Shown here one piece after another: positions 32,797 to 41,382 of a stretch of DNA of 54,762 nucleotides. This stretch comes from CAVDRM01 sp963611355 (lineage in GTDB: Bacteria > Bacillota > Clostridia > Christensenellales > Aristaeellaceae). A program made the translations under genes and the position numbers. The stretch lies in contig CAVDRM010000014.1 in NCBI GenBank assembly GCA_963611355.1, forward strand, positions 1 to 54,762, in the 5' to 3' direction. The notes beneath the pieces are model-generated. The model worked only from the letters and a program-made list of their open reading frames with translations, ran no database searches and was not told where the DNA came from. Each line of letters starts with the position of its first letter. The stretch's first letter is position 1.

Positions 32797-34827
32797 TTAG
32801 TTTATTCGCAGGAGTACGCTTTCCATATGGGGAACGGGCAATGAAATACTGATACCATCCTCTTCTTTGATGCAGGGAACAACGGCATGTGTGCCGGAAG
32901 AAGACCAAAGCTCAACCGTATCAGCACAAAGGTCGTCGGGAAGTGTAAGACGGATTTTTTCCGCATCATCCGAGCTTCCATTGACCAAGTATAGCCATTG
33001 GCTGTTTTGGTGCTCAAAGCAATACGGCTCCATATAAGGCAAGCCTTGCACCATCGGAAATCCCGCTTTCGCATTGCGAAGCATATCCTGCAAGACCTCC
33101 TGACGCACACGATTGAAGACCATCGGAGGAAGCGTCATGCGGCTATCCTCCCGACCGAAGGGATAAATCAGCACATGTCCGTCTACCGTTGTCTGTCCGC
33201 GGACTGTCCGACGCCTGAAGGAATCAAACATGGCGGTATATTCCTTCAGGTCAGCGTTTCCCGTATAGGTAATATCCAGCGTATCCATAAAGGAAATCAT
33301 GGCGGAGGCACGGGCATTCTTCCGGCCGCAATAGTCTTTGCCGTTTGTCACTTGCTCATAAGCGCAAACGCCGCTGTTTTGCTTAATCCAGTGTGCGCTT
33401 TGGATGCCCGCAAGCTCTCCCAAGCCCATATCTGCAAGCGTCAGGACAGCATCGCCGTTCAGAAGCACGATATTGTTGTCAAAAAAGCGCTGCAGTTCCT
33501 CTTTGCCCCAATTTCTCAGCACCTGCCCGGAAGCCGCAACAATTTGCCCGTGCATATGAATGTCATCCGTATAGGCATAAGGAATGCCAAAGGCAGGAAG
33601 CAGTCCCGCAAAGAAAGTCTCCTTCGGATAAAGCTCCTCCATTTGCGTTCCTCTTTCGGTATGCAGGGTATAGGCGGAGCGGGTGTTGACAAGCACCCGG
33701 ACGCCCTCTCGTTTTCCGCCGAAAACGCCTAAGTCAGTCAATTCATTCAGATAAGGCTTGGTTGCACGCAGCATATCCTGATAGTGCTCATCCTCAACGA
33801 TGCCGTTCCCATTCAAATCAAACAAATCAATCGTCATGCCCTGCAGATGAAGGGGCAAGGCGCTCAGCAGCTGAAATCTGGTAAAGGCACGGGATTTAGA
33901 GAACAAAGAGAAGGGAAAATTCTCAAGTTCGGGATATATTTCACATTCCCTGGGAAGCAGGGCGGCGGTCAGCATTGACACCATATTGAAGCCGTGCAGA
34001 TATTGCGAGGGAGAATTTTCCTGATAGCCGGGCAGATGCACACGGTCTACCGGCATACATCCGTCGGCTAATGCATAAACAAGCCGATGCCAATCGCGCC
34101 CCTCCGCTGCATGAACAAAGGGGGCCGAGCTCATCAGCCCGATTTTTACTGTCGGTGAAATTTTCCGCACGCCGCCCGCAATCGCACGAGCCGCCGAAAG
34201 CATCGTTTCCATGCTTACATCCAGCCAAATCTTTCGATACGGATGCGGCGTTCCGGGCTTTAATACACCTTCCAGAAACTCCTCGCGGGTCAGTTTCTTT
34301 CCGGCTCGCTCGCTGTAGAGGCGCATATGCTCTTCACAAAAGCAGCCGCCCCATTTCAGCGGTTCATGATTATGCAGCCGGAAATCGTCTTCGACCCACA
34401 GAATGGAAGGATTCAGCTCCGCATAGCGTGCATAGATTTGCGCAATGTAGCTTTGCCATTCCCTGCAAAGAGGGCAGACGCAAAGGCTTGCCTCGTTTCC
34501 GTCGATATCCACCATTTTCCGAAAGTTCTGGTTGGGATGCATGGATTTTCCGAGGTCGGCATGCATGACACTGTGCCACTGATTGACGGACATTGTGATG
34601 CCCTTTTGCGTAAGAAGCGGCTGAAGCGTGCGCATCAGTGCCAGATAAGCATCCTGCTCTTCAAAGCTCATATGACCTGTGTTGATTTCTTCGACATTGG
34701 CAAACACGGCCACATCGTCAATCATTGCCTCATCCGCAAAGCGCAGAAGAGCAGCGGTTTCCTGCTCATCGTTAAAGCCCGGATCGCAGCAAAAGCGGAA
34801 AATATACTTAAAGGAAGAGCTGCTCAT
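32797..34827 (-). CDS. Unrecognised large TIM-barrel-like carbohydrate-locus protein
   Basis: A 676-aa soluble protein I cannot place in a named family. Its first 370 residues have the strand/helix rhythm of a (beta/alpha)8 barrel: MIDDVAVFANVEEIN, ITMSVNQWHSVMHADLGKSM, ILWVEDDFRLHNHEPLKWGG (acidic Glu-Asp-Asp at a strand end), VKIGLMSSAPFVH and PLHLQGMTIDLFDLNGNG. Cysteine pairs occur in LCVCPLCREW and GCFCEEH, possibly metal-binding. Residues 380-560 resemble a Rossmann-like GH42/GH35-type trimer domain (VRVLVNTRSAYTLHTERGTQ), and the end is a beta-sandwich (QWLYLVNGSSDDAEKIRLTL). A GH42-like glycosidase is the most likely role. Its ATG overlaps the upstream esterase stop by 4 nt. Confidence 0.7.
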   Translation of the reverse strand: MSSSSFKYIFRFCCDPGFNDEQETAALLRFADEAMIDDVAVFANVEEINTGHMSFEEQDAYLALMRTLQPLLTQKGITMSVNQWHSVMHADLGKSMHPNQNFRKMVDIDGNEASLCVCPLCREWQSYIAQIYARYAELNPSILWVEDDFRLHNHEPLKWGGCFCEEHMRLYSERAGKKLTREEFLEGVLKPGTPHPYRKIWLDVSMETMLSAARAIAGGVRKISPTVKIGLMSSAPFVHAAEGRDWHRLVYALADGCMPVDRVHLPGYQENSPSQYLHGFNMVSMLTAALLPRECEIYPELENFPFSLFSKSRAFTRFQLLSALPLHLQGMTIDLFDLNGNGIVEDEHYQDMLRATKPYLNELTDLGVFGGKREGVRVLVNTRSAYTLHTERGTQMEELYPKETFFAGLLPAFGIPYAYTDDIHMHGQIVAASGQVLRNWGKEELQRFFDNNIVLLNGDAVLTLADMGLGELAGIQSAHWIKQNSGVCAYEQVTNGKDYCGRKNARASAMISFMDTLDITYTGNADLKEYTAMFDSFRRRTVRGQTTVDGHVLIYPFGREDSRMTLPPMVFNRVRQEVLQDMLRNAKAGFPMVQGLPYMEPYCFEHQNSQWLYLVNGSSDDAEKIRLTLPDDLCADTVELWSSSGTHAVVPCIKEEDGISISLPVPHMESVLLRIN

Positions 34828-36257
34828 GTTTTTTTGTTCTCCTGCTGCGCTTTAAGAATCGGCACCCCGTAAAAGGAAAGCATGGGCATACGCATACAGT
34901 CACTCGGTATGGCCATACCGGGATTCATTCTCCATGCTCCGTGCAGACGCGCTTTCTCGCCCAGCGGACGGGCAAAGGTAATCGTCAGGCTGTCGTTTCC
35001 CGTATCGTAGGCAATCGGTTTGACAAGACCGTTGTCATCCTCCGCTTCAAAGGGGAGGCATTCCGCCGGTACGCCGAAAGGATTCAGCCAATTACGAATA
35101 CGGCTGAAATGCAGCTTGACTGTATCGGGCGCCGCCAATATAACGGCATCGGGCTCCGGCGCCATCCAATCGACGGCGCGGCCATAGCATTCCGCTAAGG
35201 CTGCCCGTGCGCAGCGTTCACCGATAACAAGGTTGCCCTCCGAGGAATTATGAATAAAATCATACATGGCGACATCCGATGCCGGAACAACCGTAACATG
35301 CGGAATCGTATGCCATGCCTGCCGCTGTGCCTCGCGTACCATTCCCCATTGACGATCAAGCGCTTCACTGGGATTTTCAACGCAGCGGTTGAGCTGCACG
35401 GTCAAAACAGGCAAATCAGGCCGGCCAAGCGCCTCGCGGGTATGCCGTACAAAGGCTGTAAAGCGTTTCAGATAGGTATCCGCCGCATTTTCATAGCCCT
35501 CCGCTTCACCCTGATACCACAGCATAGCCTTTGGATGCAGGCTGTAATCCTTGAGCATGTCCAGCATATTATCAAAGAGTGCGCCGTTTTCTTCGGGATT
35601 CCACCAGCGAAGCGGTGCGCCGCCGTAAGCACATGGAACAAGGCCGATGGGATAGCCTAAGCTGCGTTTGAGAATTTTCGCAAAGTGCAGCCAAGGGCTA
35701 TGGCCTGGATTATGATTTTCGTAGTGTCCGACATGGACTGCGTTTGTCGTCTCCCCCAGCGGATGCGTGGCCAAGTCCCATTCGGCATCGGAGCGAAGCA
35801 CATGAATGCCAAGCTCAGACTCATCGGCGACAGGGTTCTTGGCGCGTCCGGCCGCATTGCTCTGCCCTGCAATCACAAATACGTCACCGACGCCGATATT
35901 GTGTATCATATCCCCGCGTGTGCAGGAAAGTCCGTCCCAGCCCTCATAATCCATGTACGTTTCAATACGGTACAGACCGCCGGCGGGAACATGAGAAAAA
36001 GTAATTTCCCAGTTTTCATCATCTAAAACAGTTGCTTTCTGCCATGCGATGACGGATTCGCTCGTGCTTTCCAAAGCCACCCGCGCCTTGACCGTTGTCT
36101 TCTTATGCGCAACGTTTTCAAAAGCCAGCGGCAGCTCCGGCGAAAGATGCACAAGGTGATACATACCCGTCAGATGAATCGCGGCCGTTCCGTCAGGTCC
36201 CTGCTGAAAAATTTGCCAAGGCTTCGCACCTGCTGTAATGGTCACGCCAAAGTCCAT
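34824..36257 (-). CDS. Sialate-O-acetylesterase-like SGNH esterase
   Basis: A 477-aa carbohydrate esterase of the SASA (SGNH) family. The nucleophile block is VFVIAGQSNAAGRAKNP near residue 130; block III-like GLVPCAYGGAPLRWWNPEEN follows, then the MLWYQGEAEGYENA motif, and a late Asp-x-x-His (YDFIHNSSEG). An N-terminal beta domain of about 110 residues precedes it. Such enzymes remove O-acetyl groups from sialic acids or plant polysaccharides. No signal peptide, so it probably acts on imported oligosaccharides. AGAGGAAA lies upstream of ATG 36257, and it overlaps the next gene by 4 nt, so the two are translationally coupled. Confidence 0.85.
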   Translation of the reverse strand: MDFGVTITAGAKPWQIFQQGPDGTAAIHLTGMYHLVHLSPELPLAFENVAHKKTTVKARVALESTSESVIAWQKATVLDDENWEITFSHVPAGGLYRIETYMDYEGWDGLSCTRGDMIHNIGVGDVFVIAGQSNAAGRAKNPVADESELGIHVLRSDAEWDLATHPLGETTNAVHVGHYENHNPGHSPWLHFAKILKRSLGYPIGLVPCAYGGAPLRWWNPEENGALFDNMLDMLKDYSLHPKAMLWYQGEAEGYENAADTYLKRFTAFVRHTREALGRPDLPVLTVQLNRCVENPSEALDRQWGMVREAQRQAWHTIPHVTVVPASDVAMYDFIHNSSEGNLVIGERCARAALAECYGRAVDWMAPEPDAVILAAPDTVKLHFSRIRNWLNPFGVPAECLPFEAEDDNGLVKPIAYDTGNDSLTITFARPLGEKARLHGAWRMNPGMAIPSDCMRMPMLSFYGVPILKAQQENKKT

Positions 36258-36334
36258 AAGCGTTTCCTCTTTTCCAAAAGGCTGATTTCAATCATGAAAG
36301 TCAACCGCAGCTATGTTTTTACATTTCACTTTCC

Positions 36335-37276
36335 TTACAGGAAATAAGGATTCATCCATGCTTTTTTCTCTGCGCCGTCCGTGAGCTGCACCCAAATATA
36401 CCGTGCGTCATCTCGAACATCCTTCATGTTGAATTCAATATGCGTCAAATCGTTCTTTTCGGAATAGAATTTCGTAATGGGGTTGATGCCCTGGCACATC
36501 ACATGAATGCGCCGAACGGGGGAACAATTCAGCTTAAATACGCCGTCTTCAATATAGCAGGAATAGATTTCCGGACCCGTAGAAGCATAAAACTGCATCT
36601 TATCATATGCGTCAATAATCGCATCATAGCTCAGCTTCGGCGCTTTAAAAACGACCCAGCCGCCAAAGGAATCGTCTTCGCAGTTGCGCCCCTGATGGTT
36701 ATCATCCGAAGCGATGCAGCGAATAGGACGACGCAGCAAGCGAAGAGCAAGCGCAAATTCATTCTGACTTAATCCGTTGTTGTTTTCAACGACACAGCCA
36801 TAATTAAAAATTTCCATGCCGTCAAAGTTTCCATAATGCAGGAATTCATCCGGTCCTTCGGCTGACCATGTCGGATGATTGTAATTGACGATATAACCGT
36901 TTTGATGGAATTCTTCGATTTTCGCCGCGATGGCTTCGCCTGTATATTGTTCGGCACGATAAACAGGAACGGCGTGTGCGGGGTCACGGACAATGCCGCA
37001 AAGATGGCAAGTCTGATTGAACTCATGCTTTTTTCCGTAAATAAAGCTGTCTGTATCAACCTCAAGGCCTACAAGCGCCAGAAAATTTGAATCATTCAAA
37101 TCGCTGTGGTCAATCAGAACATTATGGTCCGTAAACGCGACAATGCTGTACCCCTTTGCGGTATAGCGTGCCTTGGTCTCTTCAGGGGTCAGTCTGCCAT
37201 CCGAAAAGGTGGTATGACAATGCAAATTCGCCTTATAGCTGTTATATTGTTCCGGCAAAAGCTCAATCATGGCCAT
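36335..37276 (-). CDS. PHP-domain metal-dependent phosphoesterase
   Basis: A 313-aa PHP protein. Metal-binding motifs occur in order: ANLHCHTTFSDGRLTPEE (H-x-H), VAFTDHNVLID, LVGLEVDTD, GYIVNYNHPTW and CIASDDNHQG. This is the full set for the trinuclear site of PHP phosphoesterases. Relatives hydrolyse small phosphorylated metabolites or nucleotides; some gut homologues sit in glycan loci with unknown roles. The last 80 residues form a small beta-rich domain (KLNCSPVRRIHVMCQGINPI). ATG 37276 has GGAG 9 nt upstream. It lies between the binding protein and the esterase in the second-locus leftward operon. Confidence 0.85.
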   Translation of the reverse strand: MAMIELLPEQYNSYKANLHCHTTFSDGRLTPEETKARYTAKGYSIVAFTDHNVLIDHSDLNDSNFLALVGLEVDTDSFIYGKKHEFNQTCHLCGIVRDPAHAVPVYRAEQYTGEAIAAKIEEFHQNGYIVNYNHPTWSAEGPDEFLHYGNFDGMEIFNYGCVVENNNGLSQNEFALALRLLRRPIRCIASDDNHQGRNCEDDSFGGWVVFKAPKLSYDAIIDAYDKMQFYASTGPEIYSCYIEDGVFKLNCSPVRRIHVMCQGINPITKFYSEKNDLTHIEFNMKDVRDDARYIWVQLTDGAEKKAWMNPYFL

Positions 37277-37310
37277 CGAAATTTTCTCCTTCCGAATATC
37301 GGTGAAAATA

Positions 37311-37346
37311 CCATCCCCCTGCGGACATAAAGCCCGCAGGGGATGG
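37311..37346 (-). terminator. Partial terminator after the second binding-protein gene
   Basis: CCATCCCC plus CTGCGG pairs with CCGCAG plus GGGATGG (37311-37346) around an 8-nt loop; the leftward exit is TATTTT. It lies between the binding-protein stop (37393) and the PHP start, so it probably lowers downstream expression. Confidence 0.65.
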
Positions 37347-37392
37347 TTTGGGGCTACCTCAATTCAAATTCCTGTCAGAAAATGAATCGGTA

Positions 37393-39126
37393 TTACTGAT
37401 AGGTTTCGCGGGCGATCTTAATCGCTTCGTTGACAGCCTCCTCAAGGGCAGTGCCGCCGGCCGCATTGAACTCGGCGCGATACTGTTCCCAGCCGGTTTC
37501 GACATCCATCTGTCCGCCAATCATCTGAGACAGATAACGGTTGGCGATTTCAACCAGCGCAGTCTGCACAGAGCCCCAGCTGGAATCGAGCGTCGCCATG
37601 CCGTAGTAGGAAGGAAGCGCAACGTAGACATTATCGACAAATTTCGCGACGGTGTCAAGCGCATACTGATAGCACTCCTTGGTTTCGCCCTTGGCCCAGT
37701 CAAGCGTGTTGTCGTAAGGCGTCGTCACGGCGGTCCACCAGTCATTTTCTTCAAGGTTGAGCTTCATTTCGCTTCCGCAGAAGAGGTAGGAGAACCACAT
37801 ATAGCGGCAGCGATCCGGGTTCGGATAGCCGTAGGACTTGTTGATGTTGACGAATTCGTTGATGTCGTATACAACAGTGTCGCCGTCCATCGTGTAGGTC
37901 AAGCCCTCAATGCCCCTGAACAGCAGATTCTGCCCTTCGTTGCTGGCAAGATATTCGACAAGATCCAGCACGCGATCCGGATAGGAGCAGCTGGTCGGGA
38001 TGAAGTAATGAGCGCCGACATAGGACGGCACATCGTATACGCGCAGCCACTGTCCGTTATCACCCTGCAGCGCGGTGCCCAGCGTGAGGTCGGAGAGAGA
38101 GCCGTCGGGATGAGCCTTCATCCAGGAGTCATAGAGCTTCTTGAACTGCGTGTAATAGCCGTAGCTGTAGCTGTAAGAAGCCAGCGTGCCGTTGTTGAAA
38201 GCCGCATAGCCGTCATCCTCATCAACGAGCGTGCCAACGCCGTTGTGGATGCCGTTGTTAGCATACATCTGAGCCAAGAGCTTCACGGCTTCCTTGCTCT
38301 TATCGGATACGGTCATGAGCGTCCAGTGTTCTTCGTCCGTGCCGATTTTGGATTCATCGTCCGGAGAAAAGCCGGTCCAAAGCCAGTCCCAAGTGGCGGG
38401 TGTGCGCAGGCTGGTGCCCATGGGACGGGCAATCGTGTTATCGATGTCGGCCCAGTTGGTCAGCTTGGCATTGTAGGGCCACCAGCCGGAATAACCGGCT
38501 GCAACGGCCTTTTCGGTGAATTCCACAAATTCGGAAACTGTGGACGGCACTTTGCCGTCGTTGACTTCCTTCAGAATAGCGGTGTTGTACGCGGGAACGC
38601 CGGCGAAGGAAGGATAGGCACGGGCAGAGAAGGAGTAGATGGCATAGGCCTTGTTTTCATCGCCGCTATACAGCTTATTGTACATCTTGTATTCAGCGGA
38701 ATTGATGATTTTGTGCAGGATGGGATAGCGTTCCGGCTCCGCATTGATGATGGCTGCGATATCATACACGGCTTCTTCTTCGATAAACCGCTGAATCTCG
38801 GCAGTGGAGCCCCAAGTCGGGAAGAGTTCCGGCGCCATGCCGACAGCCAGTTCGGTCGCAATACGATCATCGTAGCCTTCGGCGCCGGTGTCGTATTCAA
38901 GCGTAATGTTCACAGCCTGCTCGATGGCCTTTTTAATCGGATCCTTGGCCATGCCTTCCTGGTCGTCCACACTGTTGCCGAACTGAGAGAAACGAATGTT
39001 GACATTTGCGCGGGCGGCATTTGCTTCGACAGCGGTTGCCGTATCAGCTGCGAAGGCGGGGAGCGCTGCGCTCAGCATGGTCAGGCACATGATGAGAGCC
39101 AGCACTTTTTTGAGGTTCTTTGACAT
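37393..39126 (-). CDS. Extracellular solute-binding protein of the second sugar ABC importer
   Basis: A 577-aa binding protein. The signal peptide KKVLALIMCLTMLSAALPAFA has a standard AFA|AD signal-peptidase I site and no lipobox. The mature protein begins with a low-complexity Ala-rich stretch, then VNIRFSQFGNSVDDQEGMAK, ATELAVGMAPELFPTWGSTA and later WDWLWTGFSPDDESKIGTDE, the layout of the large LplA-type oligosaccharide-binding proteins. It should deliver substrate to the two permeases encoded just upstream. AAAGGGGA precedes ATG 39126. A hairpin on each side (39157-39174 and 37311-37346) suggests that its mRNA segment is separately stabilised. Confidence 0.92.
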   Translation of the reverse strand: MSKNLKKVLALIMCLTMLSAALPAFAADTATAVEANAARANVNIRFSQFGNSVDDQEGMAKDPIKKAIEQAVNITLEYDTGAEGYDDRIATELAVGMAPELFPTWGSTAEIQRFIEEEAVYDIAAIINAEPERYPILHKIINSAEYKMYNKLYSGDENKAYAIYSFSARAYPSFAGVPAYNTAILKEVNDGKVPSTVSEFVEFTEKAVAAGYSGWWPYNAKLTNWADIDNTIARPMGTSLRTPATWDWLWTGFSPDDESKIGTDEEHWTLMTVSDKSKEAVKLLAQMYANNGIHNGVGTLVDEDDGYAAFNNGTLASYSYSYGYYTQFKKLYDSWMKAHPDGSLSDLTLGTALQGDNGQWLRVYDVPSYVGAHYFIPTSCSYPDRVLDLVEYLASNEGQNLLFRGIEGLTYTMDGDTVVYDINEFVNINKSYGYPNPDRCRYMWFSYLFCGSEMKLNLEENDWWTAVTTPYDNTLDWAKGETKECYQYALDTVAKFVDNVYVALPSYYGMATLDSSWGSVQTALVEIANRYLSQMIGGQMDVETGWEQYRAEFNAAGGTALEEAVNEAIKIARETYQ

Positions 39127-39156
39127 AGAATGGATTCCCCTTTCTTTTTTATATGC

Positions 39157-39174
39157 ACAGACTTTTTTGTCTGT
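39157..39174 (-). other. Intercistronic hairpin before the second binding-protein gene
   Basis: A perfect 6-bp stem, ACAGAC (39157-39162) with GTCTGT (39169-39174), and a T6 loop (A6 in the mRNA) between permease and binding-protein genes. It mirrors the hairpin in the same place of the first transporter operon. Confidence 0.45.
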
Positions 39175-39187
39175 ACTTATCCGATGC

Positions 39188-40117
39188 TCATTCTTTCACT
39201 GCGCCAATCATGACACCCTTTGCAAAGTGTTTTTGCAGGAAAGGGTATACACACATAATGGGAGCCATAGCGCAAATAATGGTGGCCATGCGCAGCGCCA
39301 TGGGCGGAGGAAGCTGAGTGCCGAAGTCAACGGCGCCGTTTCGCATTTGAGAGATCATGGCCGATTCGGTCAGCACACGGCGCAGCACCCACGCAAAGGG
39401 CTGCAAGGCCGGCTTTGTGGCGATATACATCATATAGCTGTAGTAATCATTCCAGAAACTGACGGCGATAAACAGGCCGACAGCCGCCAGCATCGGCTTG
39501 GAAAGCGGAAGGATGACGCGGAAAAATACCCTTACATCATTGCAGCCGTCAATGCGAGCTGCTTCCTCCAGCTCTTTGGAAACCGAATAGGAAAAATAAT
39601 TTCGCATGATGATGAAGTAGGTAATGCTCAGCCCGTAAGGAAGCACCATCACCCAATAGGTACGGATGAGCTTCAACCGAATATAAAGAATATACGTCGG
39701 AATCAAGCCGCCGGAAAAGAACATGGTAAATACCGTCAAAACATTGAGCAGCTTCATGCCGGGCACATGGGCTTTGCTGACGGCGTAAGCCATTGTTGAA
39801 GTAACGATTAGGCACATCAGTGTACCAATGACGGTCTTGGATGCGGAAATCCATAGGCTGCTCACAAACGATGCGTTATTGAAAATGACCTTATAATACT
39901 GAAAATCAATGCCGCCGTTCGGCCACAGCAGCGTGCCGCCCTTGACGAACTGCTCATAGGGAGTGATGGATGCTACGAACACGTACCACATCGGATAGAA
40001 GCAGATGACGGCGAAGATAACGCAGAACAAAACGACAAAGACATCATAAAAATTGAAGCCGATGGCCTGCTTCATTGATTTCCTGATCTGCTCGGAATTG
40101 ACAGTTGCCTTCTTCAT
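39188..40117 (-). CDS. Carbohydrate ABC transporter permease (YtcP type), second locus
   Basis: A 309-aa permease with six membrane segments (GFNFYDVFVVLFCVIFAVIC, LNVLTVFTMFFSGGLIPTYI, WVMVLPYGLSITYFIIMRNY). The EAA loop is ELEEAARIDGCNDVRVFFRV, and the C-terminus VYPFLQKHFAKGVMIGAVKE is typical of the YtcP group. ATG 40117 has GGAGG 7 nt upstream; an in-frame GTG two codons earlier is too close to that site. It follows the LplB-type permease by 12 nt and precedes the binding protein. Also distinct from the first-locus permease in sequence, so this is a separate transporter and not a recent duplication. Confidence 0.92.
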   Translation of the reverse strand: MKKATVNSEQIRKSMKQAIGFNFYDVFVVLFCVIFAVICFYPMWYVFVASITPYEQFVKGGTLLWPNGGIDFQYYKVIFNNASFVSSLWISASKTVIGTLMCLIVTSTMAYAVSKAHVPGMKLLNVLTVFTMFFSGGLIPTYILYIRLKLIRTYWVMVLPYGLSITYFIIMRNYFSYSVSKELEEAARIDGCNDVRVFFRVILPLSKPMLAAVGLFIAVSFWNDYYSYMMYIATKPALQPFAWVLRRVLTESAMISQMRNGAVDFGTQLPPPMALRMATIICAMAPIMCVYPFLQKHFAKGVMIGAVKE

Positions 40118-40129
40118 AAACACACCTCC

Positions 40130-41116
40130 TCAGAAAATTCCCGTAACATCCATCTTCTTGATGAAGTGGTTGGTAAAAGTCAGCGCGAGCAGACCCATCA
40201 CATTCAGAAGCAGGTTGGCCGCCGTCGAAAGTTCAAAGTCGCCGCCGCCGCCCAAGCTGATACGATAAATGTAGGTGGAAAGAACATCGCCGGTACTCAG
40301 AACAAAGTTGTTGTACAGGTTGTACACTTGGTCAAAGTTAGAAATAAACAGCTGGGAAATATTGAGCAGGAACATCACCGTGATGCTGGGCAGGATTCTC
40401 GGAATCGTGATATGGAACAGCATATCCTTGCGGTTCGCGCCGTCAATGGAGGCCGCCTCGTAAAGAGAGGGGTCGACGCCTGCCAGCGCCGCAAGGTAAA
40501 TGATGGTGGCGTAGCCGGAGGTTTTGATGATGTTTGTGACCACCAGAATGCCGCGGAATAATTCCGGCCGCTTCATAAAATCAATGGCCTTGCCGCCCAT
40601 GGACACGATGACCTGATTGACAATGCCCCCCATATCGCCGGGAACGGGTGCCTGAAGAAAGACCTGAACCAGACCCGCAAAAATGACCCAAGACAGGAAG
40701 TAAGGCAGATAAACGCAGGTCTGCACAACGCTCTTGAGCTTCTTCAGCCGAATTTCGTTAATCATCAATGCCAGAAAGATGTTGAAAGTAAAGCCGAAAA
40801 CCAGGTTATAAACATTGATGATAATCGTGTTCTTAAATGCCCGAATAAAGGCGGAATCGGAAAAAAGCGTTCGGTAATGCTGCAAGCCGACCCAGGGGCT
40901 GCCCATAATGCCGAGGTTCATTTTAAAGTCTTTGAAGGCCATCAGGACACCGTATATCGGGGCATAGCTGAATACGACCAGAAATACAAAGCCCGGAAAA
41001 GCCAGCAGATAAATAAACCAGTATTTCTTCACTGAGATGCAAAACCGTTCCAAAAGACTTTTTTGCGTCTTATTCGGAAGGCTGTGTGCTTTGACCGCCG
41101 CAGCTGATTGTGACAT
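40130..41116 (-). CDS. Carbohydrate ABC transporter permease (LplB type), second locus
   Basis: A 328-aa permease with six membrane segments, first YWFIYLLAFPGFVFLVVFSY. The family stretch APIYGVLMAFKDFKMNLGIM, then GSPWVGLQHYRTLFSD, identifies the LplB/YteP group. The EAA loop is YEAASIDGANRKDMLFHITI. An ATPase gene is missing, so a shared ATPase is expected. First gene of the leftward seven-gene operon, with a consensus promoter and a 110-nt leader. GGAG lies 8 nt before ATG 41116. The N-terminal 25 residues are a charged cytoplasmic tail. Confidence 0.92.
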   Translation of the reverse strand: MSQSAAAVKAHSLPNKTQKSLLERFCISVKKYWFIYLLAFPGFVFLVVFSYAPIYGVLMAFKDFKMNLGIMGSPWVGLQHYRTLFSDSAFIRAFKNTIIINVYNLVFGFTFNIFLALMINEIRLKKLKSVVQTCVYLPYFLSWVIFAGLVQVFLQAPVPGDMGGIVNQVIVSMGGKAIDFMKRPELFRGILVVTNIIKTSGYATIIYLAALAGVDPSLYEAASIDGANRKDMLFHITIPRILPSITVMFLLNISQLFISNFDQVYNLYNNFVLSTGDVLSTYIYRISLGGGGDFELSTAANLLLNVMGLLALTFTNHFIKKMDVTGIF

Positions 41117-41127
41117 TGCCCTACTCC

Positions 41128-41154
41128 TTTAGTAATAATTTTATAATAATTCAA
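41128..41154 (-). promoter_or_regulatory. Leader A/T box shared with the kinase-aldolase operon
   Basis: On the minus strand this reads TTGAATTATTAT, then ATTATTACTAAA just before the ribosome site. Nearly the same arrangement precedes the PfkB kinase at 50357-50392. It may be a common operator or mRNA element (inference). Confidence 0.4.
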
Positions 41155-41233
41155 GCACGATGAATATTTTCCGCAGGACTTGACTTTTATGGCTGCCTGT
41201 GTCAAAATACTACTGAGCGCCTGACCCACTTGC

Positions 41234-41262
41234 ATTATATTAGTTCATGTGCTCGATGTCAA
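41234..41262 (-). promoter_or_regulatory. Consensus sigma-A promoter of the second-locus transporter operon
   Basis: On the minus strand TTGACA (41257-41262), a 17-nt spacer and TATAAT (41234-41239), both perfect consensus. The sequence before the -10 is ACTAATATAAT, resembling the operator-like CTAATATTAG. A promoter this strong would need a repressor, and a LacI gene is in the locus. Confidence 0.8.
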
Positions 41263-41305
41263 TAGTTTGACTAAAATTTTACCTGCCTCCTGTTTATCTC
41301 ATCTG

Positions 41306-41328
41306 CTAATATTAGCTAATAATATTAG
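41306..41328. promoter_or_regulatory. Two abutting palindromes, putative repressor operators
   Basis: CTAATATTAG (41306-41315) is a perfect 10-bp palindrome, followed without a gap by CTAATAATATTAG (41316-41328), a 13-bp palindrome with a central A. They lie between the divergent operons, just upstream of the Gfo/Idh gene, and are good candidates for LacI-family binding (inference). Confidence 0.5.
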
Positions 41329-41382
41329 TTCCGGCAGCGCAATTTCTCATGCAAAAAATTTCTTATGCAAAGGAGAAGCACA

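Noticed and set aside
37348..39123. 591-codon open frame on the plus strand
   Set aside because: Antisense to the second binding protein, with no ribosome site or domain pattern. It is a shadow of the real gene.
31725..41116. Assignment of the second locus to sialic-acid catabolism
   Set aside because: Esterase and propeller genes suggest it, but neuraminate lyase, ManNAc kinase and epimerase genes are missing. The isomerase-kinase-aldolase genes point to another sugar.
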